From NCBI RefSeq assembly GCF_000738675.1, contig NZ_JPUX01000001.1:1364001-1428000 (forward strand): a stretch of DNA of 64,000 nt, given 5' to 3'. The stretch is from Serratia nematodiphila DZ0503SBS1 (GTDB lineage Bacteria; Pseudomonadota; Gammaproteobacteria; Enterobacterales; Enterobacteriaceae). This document shows positions 23,642-35,732 of this stretch, one piece after another. The notes under the pieces are model-generated. The model saw only the letters and a program-made list of their open reading frames with translations, had not been told where the DNA came from and searched no databases. The position numbers and the translations under genes were made by a program. Positions within the stretch are counted from its first letter, which is position 1; each line of letters begins with the position of its first letter.

Positions 23642-24472
23642 TTAACGCACGCCGCCGTAGGCCAGGCTGATCTCTTTCGCCGCGTGGATCACCAGCGCGC
23701 CCAGCTCGATCACGCGATCGTCGGTGATGCGCGACACCGGGCCGGAGATGGAAATGGCGGCGAAGGCTTCGCGGTGCTCGTCGAAGATGCAGGCCGCCAC
23801 GCAGCGCAGCCCGAGCGCGTGCTCTTCGTCGTCAAAGGAGAAGCCCTGCTTGCGGATCTGCGCCAGCCCCTCTTTCAGGTTGTGCGGCGTCAGGGTATGC
23901 GGCGTGTAGGTGTGCATGCCTTTCTTGTGCAGCAGTTTGGTCACCTGATCGTCCGGCAGGGTGGCGAGGAACGCTTTACCGGCGCCGGAGGCGTGCATCG
24001 GCAGTTTGCCGCCGATCGGCGCCGACATGCGCATCAGCGCCGTGCACTGCACCTGATCGATGATGATCGCCTGGTACTCGCTGGTATCCAGCACCGCCAG
24101 GTTGACGGTTTCGCCGGACTCTTCCATCAGGCGGCGCAGCGTCGGATGCACCATCGCCAGCAGGTTGCGGCTTTGCAGGAAGCTGCTGCCGACCACAAAG
24201 GCGTGCGAACCGATGGTCCACAGGCCGAGATCGCCGACCTGGCGCACGAATCCCTGCTGCTGCATGGTGGTGAGCAGGCGGTGAGTGGTGGAGTTCGGCA
24301 GGCCGGCTTGCTGGGCCAGATCGGTCAGGGCCACGTTGCCCTGGGCTTCCGAAATGTATTCCAACAGTTTCAGGCCACGGGTCAACGATTGTACCTGACC
24401 GGTCGCCGCACTGGCGGCGGGGGCTGCTGCGCGGGGCTTCTTGCCGCGCTTGGCGGGAGCAGGGGTGGCCAT
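23642..24472 (-). CDS. iclR: Transcriptional repressor IclR (glyoxylate bypass)
   Basis: Represses aceBAK; glyoxylate and pyruvate modulate it. The product has 276 residues: a basic tail (AKRGKKPRAAAP), a winged-helix domain (SLTRGLKLLEYI...LPNSTTHRLLTTMQQQGFV), and the effector domain with SAPIGGKLPMHASGAGKAFLA and DDEEHALGLRCVAACIFDEH. It is close to E. coli IclR. I use the ATG whose complement is 24470-24472, preceded by AAGGAA; an upstream in-frame ATG would add 32 unrelated residues. In E. coli iclR follows aceK closely; here the gnt/ED cluster lies between them. Confidence 0.95.
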   Translation of the reverse strand: MATPAPAKRGKKPRAAAPAASAATGQVQSLTRGLKLLEYISEAQGNVALTDLAQQAGLPNSTTHRLLTTMQQQGFVRQVGDLGLWTIGSHAFVVGSSFLQSRNLLAMVHPTLRRLMEESGETVNLAVLDTSEYQAIIIDQVQCTALMRMSAPIGGKLPMHASGAGKAFLATLPDDQVTKLLHKKGMHTYTPHTLTPHNLKEGLAQIRKQGFSFDDEEHALGLRCVAACIFDEHREAFAAISISGPVSRITDDRVIELGALVIHAAKEISLAYGGVR

Positions 24473-24683
24473 GGGTGAGATTCCTTTTTCCGTATGATGG
24501 AATTCATTTTCGTTTTTTGTCGATGAATTGCAAGCCGCCGTCAGCTCATCGGAGGTGTTGGCGCACAACCTGAAAAACTCTCAATTGCCGCCTGGCCCTT
24601 TGTCCTTACAAGCTGTGCTAGGATGACTCGTTGGTTTTTGCGGCAGTTGAGCAATGGGCTGGATGGCAATGGAAGGGGTTACA

Positions 24684-28364
<3,681 letters not shown>

Positions 28365-28375
28365 CCTTCCTCTTT

Positions 28376-28397
28376 AAGGGCGCAGCGATGCGCCCTT
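28376..28397. terminator. Hairpin between convergent metH and the UTRA regulator gene
   Basis: A perfect 9-bp stem AAGGGCGCA / TGCGCCCTT with a GCGA tetraloop lies in the 38-bp gap between the two convergent stop codons. The downstream run (GTCATTT) is weak. Confidence 0.55.
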
Positions 28398-28402
28398 GTC
28401 AT

Positions 28403-29113
28403 TTACAGCGCTTCCACATCGATGTGCAGCGCGTCGTACCGCCAATACTCCAGGTCGCAATCGATCACCCGGTCATGTTGATCGCGATTCACCCGCGTAA
28501 TGAACAGCGCCGGGCTGCCGTAGGTCACCTTCAGCATGGCGGCGGCCTGCTGCGGCAGCAGGGTGGGCAGCATGTCGAAACGTACCCGGCCGTAGTGAAT
28601 GCCGTAGCGTGCGGCGTACAGCGCGGTCAGCGACTGGGTCAGATCTTCGTCCAGAATGCCGGGGAAATAGGCCGGATTGAGATAGTGCTCGCAGTACAGC
28701 ACCGCGCGCCCGTCGATGTAGCGCAGCCGGCGAATGCAATAGGCCTCGGCGCCGGGGGGAAGCGCCAGGCGGCCGGCCAGCGGCGCGTCGAGCGTGACGA
28801 CCGCACTGTCGATCGCTTCGGTATGCGCGGCGCGCCCCTGTTGCTGCGCCATGGCGTGAAAATGGCTGCGCTGCAGCGGGTTATAGATCAGACGTGGCGG
28901 CGAGATAAACCAGCCGCGCCGCATCTGGCGGTAGATGACGCCCTGCGCCTCCAGCTGGCCGAGCGCCTCCTGCAGGGTAATTCGGGTGGTGGCGAACTGT
29001 TCGCTCAGGGCGCGCTCGGAGGGCAGCTTGCCGCCCGCGGCGAACTCGCCGGCGGTGATGCGGGCGTGCAGCGTTTGGCAGATGGTGGCGACGGTCGTCG
29101 GTGCTTCACTCAT
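28403..29113 (-). CDS. GntR/HutC-family regulator with UTRA domain, PhnR-like
   Basis: A 236-residue repressor-type protein. The N-terminal GntR winged helix spans ~8-70 (GKLPSERALSEQFATTRITLQEALGQLEAQGVIYRQ, in part). The UTRA ligand domain spans ~90-232 (YCIRRLRYIDGRAVLYCEHYL...VIDCDLEYWRYDALHIDV, in part). It strongly resembles Salmonella PhnR, the regulator beside the 2-aminoethylphosphonate transporter, for example TTRIT, RRGWF, DGRAV and EYWR. It diverges from the ABC/hydrolase operon, which it probably controls. The ligand is unknown; a phosphonate or phosphate ester is inferred from this similarity and the neighbours. Confidence 0.82.
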   Translation of the reverse strand: MSEAPTTVATICQTLHARITAGEFAAGGKLPSERALSEQFATTRITLQEALGQLEAQGVIYRQMRRGWFISPPRLIYNPLQRSHFHAMAQQQGRAAHTEAIDSAVVTLDAPLAGRLALPPGAEAYCIRRLRYIDGRAVLYCEHYLNPAYFPGILDEDLTQSLTALYAARYGIHYGRVRFDMLPTLLPQQAAAMLKVTYGSPALFITRVNRDQHDRVIDCDLEYWRYDALHIDVEAL

Positions 29114-29216
29114 ACAGCGGGTGTCCCGTTTCAGTGCGTTTGGCCTTTAAGGTAGACCAGCGTCGCGTTTTCGCCGTTGCAATGGGTGATAAAACTGTCG
29201 CTTTTTTAAGCTGACA

Positions 29217-29270
29217 TATAATTATCACATTCGTCCGTTAGATTGGTTTGGTCCTTGCTGGACTAGTCCA
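29217..29270 (+). promoter_or_regulatory. Candidate promoter and operator for the ABC/hydrolase operon
   Basis: TATAAT at 29217-29222 is a good -10 without a clear -35. A perfect 12-bp palindrome TGGACTAGTCCA lies at 29259-29270, between this promoter and the first gene. It resembles the two-fold symmetric sites used by UTRA-type GntR regulators. A 7-bp inverted pair GTGATAA (29186) / TTATCAC brackets the promoter. The remaining divergent region (29114-29303) holds no gene. Confidence 0.45.
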
Positions 29271-29303
29271 GCCATCCCCACACTACCACCTGGAGCATCA
29301 GTT

Positions 29304-30365
29304 ATGAAACGTTTATGCGCTTCTGTGTTAACCAGTGCCATCGTGTTATCCAGCCAGATGAGCTGGGCCGCGGATACCGATCTGGCGGCGCTGGAGCAGG
29401 CCGCGAAGAAAGAAGGCGAAGTCAACAGCGTCGGCATGCCGGACAGCTGGGCCAACTGGAAAGGCACCTGGCAAGATCTGTTGAGCAAATACGGCCTGAA
29501 GCATGTCGATACCGACATGAGCTCCGCGCAGGAGATCGCCAAATTTGATGCGGAAAAGAACAACGCCACGGCGGACATCGGTGACGTCGGCGCGGCCTTC
29601 GGCCCGGTGGCGGTGCAGAAGGGTGTAACGCAGCCGTACAAACCCTCCACCTGGGATCAGGTGCCGGAGTGGGCGAAAGACAAAGACGGCCACTGGGCGC
29701 TGGCTTACACCGGCACCATCGCCTTCATCATTAACAAGCAACAGGTGAAAGACATCCCGCACAGCTGGGCCGATCTGCTCAAGGGCAGCTATCAGGTCAC
29801 CATCGGCGACGTCGGCACCGCGTCGCAGGCGGCCAGCGGCGTGCTGGCGGCCACTTATGCGATGGGCGGCAACGAGAAAAACCTCAAGCCGGGCCTGGAA
29901 TTCTTCGGCAAGCTGGCCAAGGCCGGCCGCCTGAGCCTGAGTAACCCGGTGATCGCATCGCTGGAGAAAGGGGAAGTGCAGGTCGGCGTGGTATGGGACT
30001 TCAACGGTCTGAACTACCGCGATCAGATCGACAAAACCCGCTTTGAAGTGCTGATCCCGTCGGACGGCTCGATCACTTCCGGCTACACCACCATCATCAA
30101 CAAATACGCCAAGCACCCGAATGCCGCCAAGCTGGCGCGCGAATACATCTTCTCCGACGCCGGTCAGATCAACCTGGCGCGCGGCTATGCCCGCCCGATC
30201 CGCGCCGAACATCTGACGCTGCCGGACGACGTCAAGGCCAAGCTGCTGCCGGCCGAGCAGTACAAGAATGCGCACCCGATCGCCGATCCGGCGGCCTGGG
30301 AACAGAGCGCCAAAGCGTTGCCGCGCCTGTGGCAGGAAAACGTCATTATGTTTATGCAGCAGTGA
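29304..30365 (+). CDS. Periplasmic substrate-binding protein of an ABC importer (organophosphonate/ester type, substrate unknown)
   Basis: A 353-residue extracellular solute-binding protein. A Sec signal peptide covers residues 1-22, with probable cleavage after SWA. The mature part has the two-lobe layout of family-1/6 binding proteins close to PhnS and iron/polyamine binders: EGEVNSVGMPDSWANW, TADIGDVGAAFGP, YTGTIAFIINKQQV, VGVVWDFNG. It is the first gene of a tight operon with a hydrolase, two permeases and an ATPase. The substrate cannot be read from sequence; similarity of the regulator and transporter to the phn type argues for a phosphorus compound. Confidence 0.85.
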   Translation: MKRLCASVLTSAIVLSSQMSWAADTDLAALEQAAKKEGEVNSVGMPDSWANWKGTWQDLLSKYGLKHVDTDMSSAQEIAKFDAEKNNATADIGDVGAAFGPVAVQKGVTQPYKPSTWDQVPEWAKDKDGHWALAYTGTIAFIINKQQVKDIPHSWADLLKGSYQVTIGDVGTASQAASGVLAATYAMGGNEKNLKPGLEFFGKLAKAGRLSLSNPVIASLEKGEVQVGVVWDFNGLNYRDQIDKTRFEVLIPSDGSITSGYTTIINKYAKHPNAAKLAREYIFSDAGQINLARGYARPIRAEHLTLPDDVKAKLLPAEQYKNAHPIADPAAWEQSAKALPRLWQENVIMFMQQ

Positions 30366-30376
30366 GTTAACGCACC

Positions 30377-31186
30377 ATGAAAACGATCCTCGTGCTGCTG
30401 GACGGCCTCAACTACCGGGTGGCGCACGACGCCATGGGGTATCTGCAGGCCGAATGCGCGGCGGGACGCGGGCGGTTGTACCTGCTGGAGAGCGAGTTGC
30501 CCTCGCTCTCCCGGCCGCTGTATGAATGCATCCTCACCGGCGTCACGCCGGTGGAGAGCGGCGTGGTGCACAACCACGTCTCGCGCCTTTCTCATCAACA
30601 AAGCGTGTTTCATTACGCGCGCGCCGCCGGGCTGACCACCGCCGCCGCCGCGTATCATTGGTTCAGCGAATTGTATAACCGCACGCCGTTCGACGCCGCG
30701 CGCGACCGCCATACCGACGCCCCCGAGCTGCCGATTCAGCACGGGCATTTCTATTACGACGACGGCTATCCCGACAGCCATCTGTTCGACGACGCCGAAA
30801 GCCTGCGTCTGCGTCATCAGCCGGATTTCCTGCTGATCCACCCGATGAACATCGACGACGCCGGCCACCGCTTCGGCCTCTCTTCGCCGCAGTACCGCAA
30901 CGCGGCGCGGCGCGCCGACGGCTCGCTGTCGCGCTACCTGCCCGAGTGGCTGGCGGCCGGTTATCAGGTGCTGGTCACCGCCGACCACGGCATGAACGAC
31001 GATCGCAGCCACGGCGGGGTGTTGCCGGAAGAGCGCCAGGTGCCGCTGTTCGTGTTCGGCGCGGGCTTCAGCCTGGACGACGCCGATCCGCAGCAAACCG
31101 AGCTGTGCGGCACGATCTGCGATCTGCTGCAGGCGCCGCACGACAAGCCGCGCTGCCGGGCGCTGCTGGCGCAGGATGCGCGATGA
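30377..31186 (+). CDS. Cytoplasmic alkaline-phosphatase-superfamily hydrolase (nucleotide pyrophosphatase/phosphodiesterase type)
   Basis: A 269-residue protein of the type I phosphodiesterase/nucleotide pyrophosphatase group. Metal-site residues are visible: Asp9 (VLLDG), a candidate nucleophile Ser43 or Ser45 in LPSLSRPLYE, Asp160 and His164 in MNIDDAGHRFG, Asp203-His204 in TADHGM and His212 in SHGG. It has no signal peptide, so it would act on an imported substrate in the cytoplasm and release phosphate, phosphonate or an alcohol. It is embedded between the binding protein and the permeases, overlapping the first permease by ATGA. At 269 residues it is compact for the family. Exact reaction unknown. 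Confidence 0.82.
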   Translation: MKTILVLLDGLNYRVAHDAMGYLQAECAAGRGRLYLLESELPSLSRPLYECILTGVTPVESGVVHNHVSRLSHQQSVFHYARAAGLTTAAAAYHWFSELYNRTPFDAARDRHTDAPELPIQHGHFYYDDGYPDSHLFDDAESLRLRHQPDFLLIHPMNIDDAGHRFGLSSPQYRNAARRADGSLSRYLPEWLAAGYQVLVTADHGMNDDRSHGGVLPEERQVPLFVFGAGFSLDDADPQQTELCGTICDLLQAPHDKPRCRALLAQDAR

Positions 31187-32028
31187 ACAGCAAAACCAAA
31201 TGGATCGCCGCGCTGTGCCTGCTGCCGTTTATCGTGCTGTTCGGCGCGTTTCAGATCGCCCCGCTGGTGTGGATCGCCGTTCACAGCTTTTTCAGCGAGA
31301 CCGGCGGCTGGGGATGGGGCAACTATGTCGATATCCTCACCTCTCCGTTCTACCTGCAGGCCTTTCAGTTCTCGCTGGAGATCTCGCTGTGGTCGAGCGT
31401 CTACGGATTGCTGATTGCATTAGTGGGCAGTTACTCACTTCGCCAGCTCGGCCAGACCCGCTTTCATGACTTCGTGATGTCGTTCACCAACATGACCAGC
31501 AACTTCGCCGGGGTGCCGCTGGCGTTCGCCTTCGTCATTCTGCTGGGGTTGAACGGCTGCCTGACGCTGCTGCTGCGCAAATACGGCCTGATGGAGAGCT
31601 TCAACCTCTATTCGAAGAGCGGCCTGATCGTGCTGTATACCTACTTCCAGATCCCGCTCGGGGTGCTGCTGCTGTATCCGGCGTTCGACGCGCTGCGCGC
31701 CGATTGGCGTGAGTCGGCGGCGCTGCTCGGCGCCGGCCCCTGGCGCTACTGGCGGCATATCGGCCTGCCGGTGCTGGCGCCGGCGCTGATGGGCACCTTC
31801 GTCATCCTGCTGGCCAATGCGCTGGGCGCCTACGCCACGGTGTACGCGCTGACCACCGGCAACTTCAACGTGATCCCGATCCGCATCTCGGCGCTGGTGG
31901 CGGGGGACATCTCCCTCGATCCGAACCTGGCCAGCGCGCTGGCGATGCTGCTGGTGGTGATGATGGCGTTTATCACGGTGATCCACCAATGGATGCTGCG
32001 CAGGAGCTACCTCAATGCGCGCTCATAA
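31183..32028 (+). CDS. ABC transporter permease, first subunit
   Basis: A 281-residue inner-membrane permease with six or so hydrophobic segments. It has the binding-protein-dependent transport (EAA) loop RADWRESAALLGAGPWRYWRHIGLP (in part), which contacts the ATPase. The ATG at 31183 overlaps the hydrolase stop codon, showing translational coupling; a longer frame upstream is only the antisense-like reading of the hydrolase gene. It resembles PhnU/CysT-type permeases. Partner of the next permease. Confidence 0.87.
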   Translation: MNSKTKWIAALCLLPFIVLFGAFQIAPLVWIAVHSFFSETGGWGWGNYVDILTSPFYLQAFQFSLEISLWSSVYGLLIALVGSYSLRQLGQTRFHDFVMSFTNMTSNFAGVPLAFAFVILLGLNGCLTLLLRKYGLMESFNLYSKSGLIVLYTYFQIPLGVLLLYPAFDALRADWRESAALLGAGPWRYWRHIGLPVLAPALMGTFVILLANALGAYATVYALTTGNFNVIPIRISALVAGDISLDPNLASALAMLLVVMMAFITVIHQWMLRRSYLNARS

Positions 32029-32045
32029 CCGGCTGGAGAATGCTC

Positions 32046-32831
32046 ATGTCGCGTGTTGAACGCTTGTACCACCGCACGGTGACCGGCCTGCTGCTGTTGA
32101 TCCTGCTGCTGCCGCTGGCGGCGACGCTGATTTACGCGCTGGCTACCCAGTGGGGCGCCACCATTTTGCCGGACGGTTTTACCCTGAAGTGGCTGACGGC
32201 GCTGTGGAGCGATCCGCGCTTTTTGCAGGCGCTGTGGCACTCGCTGCTGATCTGCTTCGGCACGCTGCTGCTGTCGGTGGTGGTGATCCTGCCGGCGATG
32301 TTTGTGATCGCTTACTACTTCCCCAAGCTGGACGCGGTGATGAACGTGCTGATTCTGCTGCCGTTCGCCGTGCCGCCGGTGGTGTCGGCGGTGGGGCTGA
32401 TGCAACTGTTCGCCGCCGATCCGCTGCCGCTGCTCGGCACCCCCTGGATTTTGGTGGGTTGCTATTTCACCATCGCGCTGCCGTTTATCTACCGCGCCAT
32501 CAGCAACAACATGCAGGCGATCAACCTGCGCGATCTGATGGACGCCGCGCACCTGCTCGGCGCCAGCACCTGGCGGGCGGCGCTGTGGGTGGTGTTGCCG
32601 AATCTGCGCAAGGGCGGAACGATCGCCGTGCTGCTGTCGTTCTCGTTCCTGATCGGCGAGTTCGTGTTCGCCAACCTGCTGGTGGGCAGCCAGTATGAAA
32701 CGCTGCAGGTCTATCTGTTCAATATGCGCAACGGCAGCGGGCATTTCACCAGCGCGCTGGTCATCTCCTATTTCGCCGTGGTGCTGCTCGTCACCTGGCT
32801 GGCGAACCTGCTGAATAAAAACAAGGGTTAA
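32046..32831 (+). CDS. ABC transporter permease, second subunit
   Basis: A 261-residue inner-membrane permease with about six transmembrane segments and the EAA-loop MDAAHLLGASTWRAALWVVLP (in part). It resembles PhnV. I take the ATG at 32046 (MSRVERLYHRTVTG), 7 nt after GGAGA, rather than the ATG at 32040, which is too near the ribosome site. It lies 17 bp after the first permease; the ATPase begins 4 bp downstream. Confidence 0.87.
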   Translation: MSRVERLYHRTVTGLLLLILLLPLAATLIYALATQWGATILPDGFTLKWLTALWSDPRFLQALWHSLLICFGTLLLSVVVILPAMFVIAYYFPKLDAVMNVLILLPFAVPPVVSAVGLMQLFAADPLPLLGTPWILVGCYFTIALPFIYRAISNNMQAINLRDLMDAAHLLGASTWRAALWVVLPNLRKGGTIAVLLSFSFLIGEFVFANLLVGSQYETLQVYLFNMRNGSGHFTSALVISYFAVVLLVTWLANLLNKNKG

Positions 32832-32835
32832 CCCG

Positions 32836-33828
32836 ATGGCTTATCTCAACGTCACTCGCCTGAACAAACACTATGGCCAGACCCAGGTGTTTCAGGATAT
32901 CGATTTCACCGCCGAAGAGGGGGAGTTCGTCACCCTGCTCGGGCCAAGCGGCTGCGGCAAGTCGACGCTGTTGCGCTGTCTGGCCGGCCTGACTCCGGTC
33001 GACAGCGGGCAAATTTTACTGCAGGGCCAGGATCTGGTGCCGCTGGCGCCGCAAAAGCGCGGCATCGGCATGGTGTTCCAAAGCTATGCGCTGTTTCCCA
33101 ATATGACGGTGGAAGGCAACGTGGCCTTCGGCCTGAAAATGCAGAAGCTGGCGGCCGGGCAGATCGGCCAGCGGGTGCAGGAGGTGCTGGCGCTGGTGGA
33201 GCTGAGCGATCTGGCGAAGCGCTATCCGCACCAGCTGTCGGGCGGCCAGTGTCAGCGCGTGGCGCTGGCGCGATCGCTGGTCACGCGCCCGCGTCTGCTG
33301 TTGCTCGACGAACCGCTGTCGGCGCTGGATGCGCGCATCCGCAAACATCTGCGCGAGCAGATCCGGCGCATTCAACGCGAGCTGAACCTGACGGCGATCT
33401 TCGTCACCCACGATCAGGAAGAGGCGCTGACCCTGTCGGATCGCATCGTCCTGATGAACAAGGGGCAGATCGTGCAGAGCGGTGATGCGGAAACCCTGTA
33501 TACCCAGCCGGCGGACGCCTTCGCCGCCGGTTTTATCGGCAACTATAACCTGCTGAGCGCCGAACAGGCCGGCCGGCTGACCGGGCGCAGCTATGCCGGC
33601 AAGGTGGCGATCCGCCCAGAGTCTATCGGCCTGTTGCCGGCCGGACAGGGGATCGGCGGGGTGATCCTTGGTCACAGTTTGCTCGGGAATGTGGTACGCT
33701 ATCGGATTCAGGTTCGCGAGGTAGAGTTGCTGGTTGACGTGCTCAACCGTTCGGTGGCCGATCTGCGGCCCGACGGCGCGGAAATTGGGCTACACTTGGA
33801 ACCTGTTGTATTGCGGGAAGTTGCATGA
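32836..33828 (+). CDS. ABC transporter ATP-binding subunit (PotA/PhnT type)
   Basis: A 330-residue ATPase energising the import system. It has Walker [10 protein letters not shown] (residues 36-44), Q-loop VFQSYALFPNM, signature LSGGQCQR (134-141), Walker B LLLLDEP followed by the D-loop SALD, and switch His in VTHDQEEA. A TOBE-like C-terminal domain starts near residue 240. The signature has Cys where LSGGQQQR is usual, a tolerated position. It is the last gene of the five-gene operon. The 207 bp between it and yjbB contain no gene and no clear terminator. Confidence 0.92.
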   Translation: MAYLNVTRLNKHYGQTQVFQDIDFTAEEGEFVTLLGPSGCGKSTLLRCLAGLTPVDSGQILLQGQDLVPLAPQKRGIGMVFQSYALFPNMTVEGNVAFGLKMQKLAAGQIGQRVQEVLALVELSDLAKRYPHQLSGGQCQRVALARSLVTRPRLLLLDEPLSALDARIRKHLREQIRRIQRELNLTAIFVTHDQEEALTLSDRIVLMNKGQIVQSGDAETLYTQPADAFAAGFIGNYNLLSAEQAGRLTGRSYAGKVAIRPESIGLLPAGQGIGGVILGHSLLGNVVRYRIQVREVELLVDVLNRSVADLRPDGAEIGLHLEPVVLREVA

Positions 33829-34035
33829 CTTCGCAGCGCGGCGCCGGGGCTCTCCCACCGCCGCCTTAACCCTTCTCTTCTGCGGTCTGCCGCCCGCCCG
33901 CTGTCCTGCCAGACCCACGCCCGGCAGGCGGGACCGCGCGCTGTATCCGTCATCCTTTGGCTCGCCTCTCTGCGTCGCGTGACAGGCATCGGGTATCAGC
34001 CTCCTTTGGCCGGGCGTTAATGGAGCGTATCTTCC

Positions 34036-35685
34036 GTGCTGACCCTTCTTCACCTGCTTTCGTCCGTGGCGCTGTTGGTGTGGGGCACCCACATCGTGCG
34101 CACCGGGATTATGCGGGTTTACGGCGCCAATCTGCGGCGCGTGTTGAGCGACAGCGTTGAGAAAAAACCGCTGGCGTTCGTTTCCGGCATCGGCGTGACC
34201 GCGCTGGTGCAAAGCAGCAACGCCACCGCGCTGCTGGTGACCTCTTTCGTCGCGCAGGGGCTGGTGGGGCTGGCGCCTGCGCTGGTGATCATGCTGGGCG
34301 CCGACGTCGGCACCGCGCTGATGGCGCGCGTGCTGACCTTCGATCTTTCCTGGTTGTCGCCGCTGCTGATCCTGGTCGGCGTCTTCCTGTTCCTCAGCCG
34401 CAAGCAGATGCGGATCGGCCAGATCGGACGCGTCTTGATCGGCCTTGGGCTGATCGTGCTGGCGCTGGAACTGATCGTCGCCGCCGCCACGCCGATCACC
34501 CAGGCGGCCGGGGTGAAAGTGCTGTTCTCGTCGCTGACCGGCGATGTGATGCTGGACGCCCTGACCGGCGCGCTGTTCGCCATCGTCAGCTATTCCAGCC
34601 TGGCCGCGGTGCTGCTGACCGCCACCCTGACCGCCACCGGCGTGATTTCGCTGAAGGTAGCGCTCTGTCTGGTGATCGGCGCCAACCTCGGCAGCGGCCT
34701 GCTGGCGATGATCAACGCCAGCGGCCAGAACGCCGCCGGGCGGCGCGTGGCGCTCGGCAGCCTGCTGTTCAAATTGGTGGGCTGCATCCTGGTGTTGCCG
34801 TTCGTCTCCTATCTGGCGGATGTGATGGCTCAACTGCCGGGCGGCAGCGAAGAGCTGGTGATCTATTTCCACGTGTTTTACAACCTGATCCGTTGTCTGG
34901 TGATGATCCCGTTGGCCGGGCCGATGGCGACGCTGTGCGAACGGCTGATCGTCGACGTGGCGGCCGACGACCCGCGCATGCGGCCGCGCCATCTGGACGC
35001 CAGCGCGCTGGATACGCCGACGCTGGCGTTGGCCAACGCGGCGCGCGAAACGCTGCGCATGGGCGACGTGGTGGAACACATGATGATCCTGCAGCGCGAA
35101 GTGCTGCACGGTAAGCAAGGCGTGGATAAAGAGGTGCGGCGACTCGACGATGACGTCGACGTGCTGTACACCGCCATCAAGCTGTATCTGGCGCAGATCC
35201 AGAAGGAAGATCTGGGCGAGGAAGATTCGCGCCGCTGGGCGGAAATCATCGAAATGGCGCTTAACCTGGAACAGGCGGGCGACATCATCGAGCGCATGGC
35301 CGGCGACGTGGGCGCCAAATCGCACGCCGCGCGCCGCGCCTTCTCGGCGGAAGGGCTAGCGGAACTGGACGGGCTGCACGAACGGCTGATCGGCAACCTG
35401 CGTCTGGGGCTGTCGGTGTTCCTGTCCGGCGACGTCACCAGCGCCAAACGCCTGCGCCGTTCCAAGCACCGCTTCCGCATTCTGGATCGCCGCTACGCGC
35501 ATGCGCACGTCGATCGTTTGCATCAGCAAAACGTGCAGAGCATCGAGACCAGTTCGCTGCATTTGGGATTGTTGGGAGACATGAAGCGCCTGAACTCGCT
35601 GTTTTGCGCCGTGGCCTACAACGTGTTGGATCAGGATGCGAAAGACGACGATCGCGACTGGGAAGACACCCCAAGCACGCTGTAA
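34036..35685 (+). CDS. yjbB: Na+/phosphate cotransporter-family protein YjbB
   Basis: A 549-residue membrane protein. The N-terminal half carries two PNaS (NptA-type) repeats with the QSSNATALLVTSFVAQG motif (in part) and a second copy around SYSSLAAVLLTATL. The C-terminal ~200 residues form a cytoplasmic PhoU-like helical domain (LALANAARETLRMGDVVEHM, in part). E. coli YjbB exports excess phosphate. The GTG start at 34036 fits the E. coli N-terminus (MLTLLNLL); GGAG lies about 10 nt upstream. In E. coli yjbB follows metH directly, so the ABC/hydrolase cluster interrupts an otherwise conserved pair. Confidence 0.93.
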   Translation: MLTLLHLLSSVALLVWGTHIVRTGIMRVYGANLRRVLSDSVEKKPLAFVSGIGVTALVQSSNATALLVTSFVAQGLVGLAPALVIMLGADVGTALMARVLTFDLSWLSPLLILVGVFLFLSRKQMRIGQIGRVLIGLGLIVLALELIVAAATPITQAAGVKVLFSSLTGDVMLDALTGALFAIVSYSSLAAVLLTATLTATGVISLKVALCLVIGANLGSGLLAMINASGQNAAGRRVALGSLLFKLVGCILVLPFVSYLADVMAQLPGGSEELVIYFHVFYNLIRCLVMIPLAGPMATLCERLIVDVAADDPRMRPRHLDASALDTPTLALANAARETLRMGDVVEHMMILQREVLHGKQGVDKEVRRLDDDVDVLYTAIKLYLAQIQKEDLGEEDSRRWAEIIEMALNLEQAGDIIERMAGDVGAKSHAARRAFSAEGLAELDGLHERLIGNLRLGLSVFLSGDVTSAKRLRRSKHRFRILDRRYAHAHVDRLHQQNVQSIETSSLHLGLLGDMKRLNSLFCAVAYNVLDQDAKDDDRDWEDTPSTL

Positions 35686-35689
35686 AAAA

Positions 35690-35717
35690 AACGCCCCCGG
35701 TTTTAACCGGGGGCGTT
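35690..35717. terminator. Bidirectional terminator between yjbB and shlA
   Basis: A perfect 13-bp stem AACGCCCCCGGTT / AACCGGGGGCGTT lies between the convergent stop codons. It is flanked on the left by seven As, a T-run for the minus-strand shlA transcript, and on the right by TTGCGTTG. Confidence 0.88.
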
Positions 35718-35732
35718 GCGTTGGGGGGCGCG

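Noticed and set aside
24569..24683. MetR-type site and promoter before metH
   Set aside because: TGAAAAACTCTCA is only a partial match to TGAA-N5-TTCA, and no -35/-10 pair with acceptable spacing was found.
29194..29217. Possible Pho box before the ABC/hydrolase operon
   Set aside because: CTGTCGC and CTGACAT occur 16 bp apart, not the 11-bp period required; the best 18-bp window matches only about 10 positions.
30946..31182. Extension of the first ABC permease to 360 residues
   Set aside because: The added segment is the hydrolase gene in another frame; the ATG at 31183 gives a normal permease.
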